In this document: positions 36,134-44,900 of the stretch, in pieces
Layout of the letters: the number at the start of each line of letters is the position of its first letter
Position numbering within the stretch: the stretch's first letter is position 1
Made by a program: the position numbers and the translations under genes
NCBI RefSeq assembly: GCF_010015445.1
Contig: NC_053116.1
Span: 40,631,095-40,695,094 of the forward strand
Length of the DNA stretch: 64,000 bases
Source of the DNA: Perca fluviatilis
Taxonomy: Eukaryota > Chordata > Actinopteri > Perciformes > Percidae
Direction: 5' to 3'
The notes under the pieces: model-generated
Seen by the model: only the letters and a program-made list of their open reading frames with translations
Told to the model about the DNA's origin: nothing
Databases searched by the model: none

Positions 36134-37753
36134 CAGTGCCTTGCGAAAGTATTTGGCCCCCTTGAACTTTTCGACCTTTTGCCACATTTCAGGCCTCAAA
36201 CATAAAGATATAAAACTGTAATTTTTTGTGAAGAATCAACAACAAGTGGGACACAATCATGAAGTGGAACGAAATTTATTGGATATTTCAAACCTTTTAA
36301 ACAAATAAAAAACTGAAATATTGGGCGTGCAAAATTATTCAGCCCCCTTAAGTTAATACTTTGTAGCGCCACCTTTTGCTGCGATTACAGCTGTAAGTGC
36401 GCAGGGTATGTCTCTATCGTTTTGCACATCGAGAGACTGACATTTTTGCCCATTCCTCCTTGCAAAACAGCTCGAGCTCAGTGAGGTTGGATGGAGAGCG
36501 TTTGTGAACAGCAGTTTTCAGTTCTTTCCACAGATTCTCGATTGGATTCAGGTCTGGACTTTGACTTGGCCATTCTAACACCTGGATATGTTTATTTGTG
36601 AACCATTCCATTGTAGATTTTGCTTTATGTTTTGGATCATTGTCTTGTTGGAAGACAAATCTCCGTCCCAGTCTCAGGTCTTTTGCAGACTCCATCAGGT
36701 TTTCTTCCAGAATGGTCCTGTATTTGGCTCCATCCATCTTCCCATCAATTTTAACCATCTTCCCTGTCCCTGCTGAAGAAAAGCAGGCCCAAACCATGAT
36801 GCTGCCACCACCATGTTTGACAGTGGGGATGGTGTGTTCAGGGTGATGAGCTGTGTTGCTTTTACGCCAAACATAACGTTTTGCATTGTTGCCAAAAAGT
36901 TAGATTTTGGTTTCATCTGACCACAGCACCTTCTTCCACATGTTTGGTGTGTCTCCCAGGTGGCTTTTGGCAAACTTTAAACGACACTTTTTATGGATAT
37001 CTTTAAGAAATGGCTTTCTTCTTGCCACTCTTCCATAAAGGCCAGATTTGTGCAGTATCACTGATTGTTGTCCTATGGACAGAGTCTCCCACCTCAGCTG
37101 TAGATCTCTGCAGTTCATCCAGAGTGATCATGGGCCTCTTGGCTGCATCTCTGATCAGTCTTCTCATTGTATGAGCTGAAAGTTTAGAGGGACGGCCGGG
37201 TCTTCGTAGATTTGTAGTGGTCTGATACTCCTTCCATTTCAATATTATCGCTTGCACAGTGCTCCTTGGGATGTTTAAAGCTTGGGAAATATTTTTGTAT
37301 CCAAATCCGGCTTTAAACGTCTCCACAACAGTATCTCGGACCTGCCTGGTGTGTTCCTTGTTCTTCATGATGCTCTCTGCGCTTTAAACGGACCTCTGAG
37401 ACTATCACAGAGCAGGTGCATTTATACAGAGACTTGATTACACACCGCTGGATTCTATTTATCATCATTAGTCATTTAGGTCAACATTGGATCATTCAGA
37501 GATCCTCACTGAACTTCTGGAGAGAGTTTGCTGCACTGAAAGTAAAGGGCCTGAATAATTTTGCACGCAACTTTTTCAGTTTTTATTTGTTAAAAAGTTT
37601 GAAATAGCCAATGAATTTCGTTCCACTTCATAATTGGGACCCACTTGTTGTTGATTCTTCACAAAAAATTACACTTTTATATCTTTATGTTTGAGGCCTG
37701 AAATGTGGCAAAAGGTCGAAACGTTCAAGGGGGCCGAATACTTTCGCAAGGCA

Positions 37754-37810
<57 letters not shown>

Positions 37811-37917
37811 ACAAGCCACAAGGATATATACATGTGTAATAAAAGACTATAAACATTTATAAAACCTAATAAACACTCACCTGATGCAGCCATGATGAGC
37901 AGAAGCAGTTTGTCCAT
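29854..37917 (-). CDS. Gene B: secreted tandem C-type lectin-like protein, six exons
   Basis: Proposed CDS: complement(join(29854..29988, 30059..30150, 30452..30790, 31331..31556, 32425..32615, 37881..37917)), 339 aa. Splice phases are the same as gene A. The signal sequence MDKLLLLIMAAS is identical to A. CTLD1 keeps GEPN, WYDESC and the canonical cysteines. Its exon 3 is 12 nt longer than in A and reads WIGLYDD before the WRW motif. CTLD2 has GQPDNNNGKETC and AWEDWPC. The tail is basic and lysine-rich like A. Intron 1 carries a Tc1 element that A lacks. Upstream, only about 330 bp separate its ATG from the palindrome junction, so its promoter may have been altered. No stop or frameshift was found in the coding exons. 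Confidence 0.85.
33836..34230. repeat. 42-bp minisatellite, irregular (about 9 units)
   Basis: Paralog of 14327-14575 with deletions of 2 to 18 bp in several units (for example CAGATGTCCCCTCCC). It is longer and more scrambled than in copy A. Confidence 0.95.
34869..35765. mobile_element. Dispersed LINE-tail-like repeat, copy 4, with expanded (ATTAG)n
   Basis: The (ATTAG)n head has about 10 units against about 5 in copy A. The body is homologous to 15240-16120. Confidence 0.6.
35848..35938. repeat. (TA)n microsatellite
   Basis: About 45 dinucleotides. The copy A counterpart (16192-16206) has about seven. Confidence 0.95.
36134..37756 (-). mobile_element. Tc1-like DNA transposon, copy 1, in intron 1 of gene B
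   Basis: The TIR begins CAGTGCCTTGCGAAAGTATT. The ends are inverted repeats over about 210 bp, and the element sits within a TA tract, as expected for a TA target. The transposase is on the minus strand (about 36414-37368). Copy A has an unbroken (TA)n at the same site (16431-16493), so this insertion is younger than the A/B duplication. Confidence 0.95.
36414..37368 (-). pseudogene. Tc1-family transposase, inactivated
   Basis: It starts [18 protein letters not shown], with a paired-like helix-turn-helix ([18 protein letters not shown]) and a GRPSKLS linker. The catalytic region has [22 protein letters not shown] and [15 protein letters not shown] (DD34E type). Relative to the second copy it has a frame change after HRTTIS (about 37060) and a stop just after DETKI (about 36901). 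Family role: it cuts and pastes the element at TA sites. It is not functional here. Confidence 0.9.
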
Positions 37918-37959
37918 CTTGTCTGCTCTCCGTCCTCCTCACTGTGTGACTCCAGACAG

Positions 37960-37975
37960 GTCACTGCTCATATAA
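37960..37975 (-). promoter_or_regulatory. Possible core promoter of gene B
   Basis: TTATATGAGC on the minus strand about 50 nt upstream of the ATG, conserved with gene A. A weak candidate. Confidence 0.3.
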
Positions 37976-38251
37976 CTCATCGTTCCACATGAACAGTGAA
38001 CAACACCTCCGTATTGTTTGGCAGCATGCAACAACTATTTACATGTTAGGCAAATAACGGGCACAATCGACAAAAGAAAAGGTTCCTCTTTTTCTAAAAC
38101 ATGTTTGATGCCATTTTGTTGGCGTACAGCCATAAACAAATAGTTGTTTTTTTTATTTAAATTTAACCTTTCTTGACTCAGGCAAGTCATAAAGAACAGA
38201 TTCTTATTTCCAATAGCAGCCGGGCAAAATGTCTTAAAGCATAACTCTCTC

Positions 38252-38526
38252 CATCCTCGTCTCTCCTCTGGTCCTCTCCGTCTGGGTCTGACTGCAGATG
38301 TGCAGCTGGTGAACTGACTTTCTACGTTTTACATTAACCTCCTTACTGCTCTCTCATGCAAAGCTGTTCCCAGGAACAATAACTTGAAGGGAAAAATAAT
38401 TTGCCTGTCAGGCTTAAAGTTCTCTATGCATGAATTCAGCAGTTTTACATTTTACATTAAAGAAATACTTATTTTAATACATTGTAAGTTTTTCTTCTAG
38501 GGCAGCATTTCAGGCTCACCAAGACA

Positions 38527-38573
<47 letters not shown>

Positions 38574-39400
38574 TGTGTGTGTGTGTGTGTTTGTGCGTGC
38601 GTGTGTGTTGTGTGCGTGAGTGTGTGTGTGTGTGTGTGTGTGTGAGTGTGTGTTTGTGTGTGTGTGTGTTTGTGTGCGTGCTTGAGTGTGTGTGTGTGTG
38701 TATTTGTGTGCGTGCGTGAGTGTGTGTGTGTGTGTATTTGTGTGCGTGCGTGAGTGTGTGTGTGTGCGTGTGTTTGTGTGCATGCGTGAGTGTGTGTGTG
38801 TGTGTATTTGTGTGCGTGTGAGTGTGTGTGTGTGTGTGCGTGTGTTTGTGTGCGTGCGTGTGTGAGACTTAAAGTTCTCTATGCATGAATTCAGCAGTTT
38901 TGCATGTTACATTAGTGTAATACTTATTTTAATACATTATACACTTTTCTTCCAAGGCAGCATTTCAGGCTCACCAGTGGTTTATTGTTTTAACCCCTGG
39001 GCATACAGATCATAATGACTGATAATATATGTTTGCTTATTCTGTACTGAATAACTGAATTTCTATTTTTGATGTTTGGTTTGATGGTTCAAACATGACG
39101 AGGCTTCCTCACGTCTGACTACAGCCACATGAAGCTGAGAACATCTGACCGAACAGCTGACTGAACTGTGATTGTTGTTAGTTGTCATGCTGATAACATG
39201 CGTCAGTGTCGCAGCTCGCTGGGAAGAGAGCGGCAGACGCTTGGATGTGATAGTACGTGTCCATTGTCAGCGTCATTTCCACGCTTCACATTCATTTTTG
39301 GGAGCAGCCGTGCAATGCATTCTGGGAGCGTCGCAGGGACTTTGGAGAATTGGGGCATCGAGTTGCCAGCTCCTCATTTGCATAAAGTTGAATCCAGCCA
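38252..39400. repeat. Left arm of large palindrome
   Basis: The inverse of 40985-41965. The match starts at CATCCTCGTCTCTCCTCTGG (inverse of the gene C 5' UTR) and continues through CAGTTCACCAGCTGCAC-type, CATGCATGAATTCAGCAG-type and CAGCATTTCAGGCTCACC-type blocks to TCCTCATTTGCATAAAGTTG. The right side of the junction with gene B upstream DNA is at about 38250, where ATAACTCTC continues as TCCATCC instead of copy A's GCCAAG. A (GT)n array expands it. Confidence 0.9.
38530..38866. repeat. (GT)n array with GCGTGAG interruptions
   Basis: A long array with higher-order units such as TATTTGTGTGCGTGCGTGAG. The opposite palindrome arm has only a short (CA)n at 41638-41670. Confidence 0.95.
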
Positions 39401-39420
39401 ACTTTATGCAAATGAGGAGC
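39369..39420. repeat. Perfect 22-bp hairpin
   Basis: Arms 39369-39390 and 39399-39420 are exact inverse copies of GCTCCTCATTTGCATAAAGTTG (22 bp), with the 8-nt loop AATCCAGC. The right palindrome arm has only one arm of this hairpin (41069-41092). Confidence 0.95.
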
Positions 39421-39692
39421 ATCCTGCTCGGCTTGCTGCATCTCAGAAGCTGACGAATATCTTTTTTCTTTGTTGATCTGAAATGAAGACAGATTCAGCA
39501 ACTTCATGGCCTATTTCTCTCTTAAAATGTTTTCAGAAACACGTTTTGGTGAACTATTTTAGTAAAATATGAGATCGTACTCTGAACGAGCCGCCATCAT
39601 GGTCGCTTTTGAAATTCGGGAGCAGCCAGACCCACATGACGCCACATGAAGGCGAGAACATCTGTGATGGATGATTATTTTTCATTGTAGTT

Positions 39693-40010
39693 CAGTGTTT
39701 CTCAAATGGGGGTACGTGTCCCCCTAGGGGTACTCTGGAGGACTGCAGGGGGTACATGAGATATTTAACAAAATGTTTAATAGTAACAAGGGTGTTGTCC
39801 AGAACATTGTTCTTCTTTACGTAGAATTTCTTTTTTCCTACCAAAAACAAGGCTGTTGTTTAGTAAATCTATCTCTGACTGCGCTGTACTGTTCCTCTTT
39901 ATATACACTTTTTTTTCTACTGAAAATGATTAGCGCTGGTCAGGGGGTGCTTGGCTTAAAGAGACAATTCAAAAGGGGGTACATTATTGAAAAAAGTGTG
40001 AGAACCACTG
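39693..40010. mobile_element. hAT-type MITE, 318 bp
   Basis: Its ends are CAGTGTTTCTCAAATGGGGG and GTGTGAGAACCACTG (inverse). It is flanked by 8-bp copies TTGTAGTT (39685-39692) and CTGTAGTT (40011-40018) with one mismatch. CAGTGTTTCTCAA with 8-bp duplications is characteristic of hAT (Charlie-like) elements. No transposase is present. Confidence 0.85.
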
Positions 40011-40018
40011 CTGTAGTT

Positions 40019-40984
40019 GGTAGCATAGGCTACAGCTGTGAGCTAGCAATTTGCATGTAAACTGTCCGAGCTTACATGACTTTTCTGTCAGCAATTACCT
40101 AAAGTTAGCCGTTAGCCCAGCCAGGTATCTACCAACAGTGTAGCTATACGGTTAGCTAACGTTGTCACTCTCCACAATGCATTGAACTGTAATGTTATCT
40201 CCACTACCGTTGTCAGTTACAATGTATCAGTAGCAGCTAGGCTAACGTTATGAAAGGGGCTAGCTTTATTAGCTAGAGTAGCCTACCAAAAGTTATTACC
40301 GGGTCATCAGTAGCTGTTGGTGCATCTCGAAAGACAGATGGAACCGCATTCATTGTCAGTGACTTGTGGTCCTTTAGATTGCGGGGTTTTTCAAAGTCGT
40401 CTGGTCTAAAATGATCACTACACATTCACCACTTGAGTAGAGTCTCCGCCTTGATGTCCAAGGGACATTTGTGGAAACTTTGTGGTGCCCATCTGTTTAT
40501 TTTTACAATTTCTAAATGTACACTGAATCAACATGTTGCTTAGCTCTTAGTTTCCAATCCAATTCATGTACTAGGCTACTACCAGGTGTCCCGACTGGAG
40601 TACGCTTCTTGTTACTTTTTGGCGCAGTACTACTAACCGGAGCTATGTAAAATTCCGCCACTGCTGAGAAACTAGTCCCTCAAAATGTAATGCGATCATT
40701 GAGATGCAAGGGTAGTTTTATTTCTAACATTATTCTATCAACAGACATTTACATCAATAGTTTGGCATTATAATTGATTTGCCTCGGGTGTACTGTGGAG
40801 TGGGTAAGACTGTTTTTAGTGGCAGGCTAGCAGTTACTGTTGACTTACGCTAGCCTAGCACCAGCGAACTCTGCAACTGGAAGGACGGGATGAAAAGTGT
40901 TGAAAACGGTCTCCACTGATAAATAACACACTGGCTAACTTGGAAATGTTAGGTCCTATGTCCAAATTTCTGAACCACCCCTTT
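40019..40984. other. Palindrome spacer, no gene recognised
   Basis: Contains TTAGCTAACGTT-type words and a TGCATTGAAC segment, probably transposon-derived. No ORF was found. It is unique compared with the surrounding arms. Confidence 0.45.
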
Positions 40985-41632
40985 AAGTGAGAAATAGGCC
41001 GTACAGTTGGTACGTCGTCGGTCAGTTTATACGATTTTCAGCTTCTGAGAGGCGGCAAGCCGAGCCGGCCGCTCCTCATTTGCATAAAGTTGGCTGGATT
41101 TAAATGTTTAGTCAGTTAGGAGCGGGCGACTTGACGCCCCACTTCTCCAAAGTCCCTGCTACGCTCCCAGAATGTATTGCACGGCTGCTCCCATAGAAAT
41201 GAATGTGAAGCGTGGAAATGACGCTGACAATGGACACGTACTATCACATCCAAGCGTCTGGCGCTCTCTTCCCAGCGAGTTGCGACAGTGACGCATGTTA
41301 CCAGCATGACAACTAACAACAATCACAGTTCAGTCAGCTGTTCGGTCAGATGTTCTCAGCTTCATGTGGCTGTAGTCAGACGTGAGGAAGCCTCGTCACG
41401 TTTGAACCATCAAACCAAACATCAAAATTAGAAATTCAGTTATTCAGTACAGAATAAGCAAACATATATTATCAGTCATTATGATGTGTATGCCCAGGGG
41501 TTAAAACAATAAGACATTGGTGAGCCTGAAATGCTGCCTTGGAAGAAAAGTGTATAATGTATTAAAATAAGTATTACACTAATGTAACATGTAAAACTGC
41601 TGAATTCATGCATAGAGAACTTTAAGACTCAC

Positions 41633-41672
<40 letters not shown>

Positions 41673-41965
41673 TACACACCTCATGTCTTGGTGAGCCTGA
41701 AATGCTGCCCTAGAAGAAAAACTTACAATGTATTAAAATAAGTATTTCTTTAATGTAAAATGTAAAACTGCTGAATTCATGCATAGAAAACTTTAAGCCT
41801 GACAGGCAAATTATTTTTCCCTTCAAGTTATTGTTCCTGGGAACAGCTTTGCATGAGAGAGCAGTAAGGAGGTTAATGTAAAACGTAGAAAGTCAGTTCA
41901 CCAGCTGCACATCTGCAGTCAGACCCAGACGGAGAGGACCAGAGAAGAGACGAGGATGGAGAGAC
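40985..41965. repeat. Right arm of large palindrome, 5' flank of gene C
   Basis: The inverse of 38252-39400. It contains the gene C 5' UTR (GAGAAGAGACGAGG) and ends within the first codons of exon 1. A (CA)n at 41638-41670 replaces the long (GT)n of the left arm. Confidence 0.9.
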
Positions 41966-44900
41966 TTCTTCTGACCATCATCATCATCGCTGGGGCAGGT
42001 AAGGCTTTCATATAGATTTAATAATTAGTTATTCACATGCTTATTTATATTTGTTGTATAAAACTTTTCCCTTTCAAGATCAAGATCAATTAGTAAACTT
42101 TAATATCCTTAAATGGGGCAATCCTTTCTGCAGCCAGCAGAGAACAGAAGACAGCATCCCATAGACAACATAACATACATTCATATTCCATAGTCCAACG
42201 GGACAAATTACATCAAGGTATTAATGAGACCAATCAACGCCAACAGGTACAAATGAGCTCTTCCATCTCTTGGTACTACTGAGCAGTTGCAGTTAAACTG
42301 ACTGTTTACCGTTCTAAATTAATGCTTTAGGGCTCTAGGGAAGCGCGGGGCACAAAGTAACACTTTTTGGTTTTGGCCAAATATTTCTAAAACCATTCGA
42401 GTTTTACTGCTCATATTTTTATACAAGCAACATACATATCTCTGCTACAAATGTGCACTGGAAGTTTGTTTGTAGGACTTAGCGTTCTTGAACAATTCCA
42501 CGAGAGTGGCGATAGGTGAAATGTTACAACCAGCCCCATATGCAGGGTTAGTTGTAACAGATAGAGGGTTAGTTGTAACACTTGTTAAAAAGTTGGATTT
42601 AACACAAATAATTCAATAGCATTGTGCTATACACCTAATAAAACACTTCCTTACTAACTCTGCATAATATAATTGTTTAATTTATGGATCTATTGAAACA
42701 TATTACCCTTGTGTGTGGATATATTTGTTAATTTGCACTCTGATTTGTAAAAAAAAAAAAAAAACTTTAACATGTTAAAATGTGTAAATATATTTTTCTT
42801 TATTTAATTCAGCAAGACATTTAAACATTTGTGTAGCCTATACTCAAAGTGTAAACTTTTAATTAATTAAAATGGTTACCAGTGTGCATACACTCATTTT
42901 GAAGATAACAAAGTTGAAGATATTTCTTTATAACATTAAACTTATTCTTTCATTAATAAGGTCTCTGGTAGGCCAATATAGCATACACTCATTACATACC
43001 AATTTCTTTAAAACATTTAAAACTTATTCATTCTTTCATTTAAAATATTTCCATTAGACCAGTGTGTAGCCTATGCTACTCATTTCTTTAAAACATTTAA
43101 CCATTTAAAAAAAACTGTGTGTAGGCTACTCATCTTTTTAAAACATTTAAGAACTCAGAGTCACGTGTGCGATTATTCCTCATCACACATGTGACACACA
43201 TAGTACTAATTCCCCTCTGTACATAGCTCATGGGACCAACTATCACAGAACACACACTTTACCCATTTCTCCCCTGGGGCAGAGGCCGCGAAATGTTCTC
43301 CACAGACAACACAATCATCATTAGAGATAGAGATACTTGCGGACATCTGTTTTTTTTTTCCACTGCGGCTTCTTTTGGTATTGTTGGATGCTGTGTTTTT
43401 GGTTTTTTTCTTCTCCACAACATCCTCTTTCCTGGGCGAGTCGGTGAGGATGGTACTTACTACCCGTTTTCTGGGCTTGGCCACAGCCTTTTGTGGACAG
43501 GCCTTTGGGAAAGGCCTGACATGAGAAGGGCTGAACGAGTAAATGAATTTAGGGAGTGCAGAGGAGCCTGGCATTGTGGCAGAGGGGCCATGAGTGAGTG
43601 CAGAGGGGCCTGGCATTGAGGCAGAGGGGCCATGAGTGAGTGCAGAGGAGCCTGGCATTGAGGCAGAGGGGCCATGAGTGAGTGCAGAGGAGCCTGGCAT
43701 TGAGGCAGAGGGGCAATGAGTGAGGGAAGCAGAGGTTGGATCTGGCCTGTCAGAGACATACACCGCAGAAAAGTCCTCTTCTCGAAAAACTTCAGGTCTG
43801 TAGGGCCAAATGCCAGTGCATCTGAACCCTGATGTGATGTTCTCCGGTGTTACCGCCTGTGGCAACGCTTTGGCAACGATGCCAGGAAGATCATAGATGT
43901 TGGTGTTTCTCCCTGGGTTGGCCTTCATCCATTGATCCAAGTGGGTGTTGACCCTACATTTGAAAGACCGGAAAAACGGTGCGATCAAGGGGACACAGTT
44001 TGTGTGTGCAGTGTGGAGGAAAGGTAAGCAGGACTATGCCCTGCTCTTTGCAAAACTGCATGGCGGGTACGGATATATGGGAGGCGTGATTGTCCAATAA
44101 CAGTAGCACTTTGGACTCAAGGGAGGGTTTTGCATGGTTAGCGAAGTGACAAAGGTACTCCACAAACTCCTCCTTCTGCATCCACCCTGAGCCGTTTGCC
44201 GCACCAACTGAAGCAGGTGGTCCCCCGTTGATGAAGTGTGCATAAAACCTCTTACGGGGAAAAACAAAAAAAGGACTTTTGCCACGACTCTGGAAACTTG
44301 CAGTTGTACTGAACTGCATACTGCATATGGGCAGCATGGTGGCACAGTGGTTAGCACTGTGGCCTCACAGCAAGAAGGTTCTGTGTTCGAATCCAGGTCG
44401 TTCCAGGGCCTTTCTGTGTGGAGTTTGCATGTTCTCCCCATGTTTGCGTGGGTTTCCTCCGGGTGCTCCGGTTTCCCCACCATCAAAAACATGTACTAGG
44501 TTATCCAGTCAGTGCCCTTGATCAAGGCACTGGCTCAGATCTGGAGTTGGTCCCCGGGCGCTGTCATTGGCTGCCCACTGCTCCCTTGAGGGATGGGTTG
44601 AATGCAGAGAATGAATTTCGCTACATGTACGTATATGTGACAAATAAAGTACCTTATTATATTATACTCGATGCAAGTTTCCTGACCTGAGAACCATAAA
44701 AATAATAAATAAAAAACAACATAATAAAACATAAAATAGATGAATTGCTTTTTCATTTGTTTCACACAAATTAATCATGAATATGACTATTTATTTAGAT
44801 AACTATTTATTTAAATCATTCAAACTAACTTTATAACTGGGAAATAATATGAACCTGCATTTAAGGTCAGAGCATTAGGCCTACCTCTCTTGGGCTCAGC

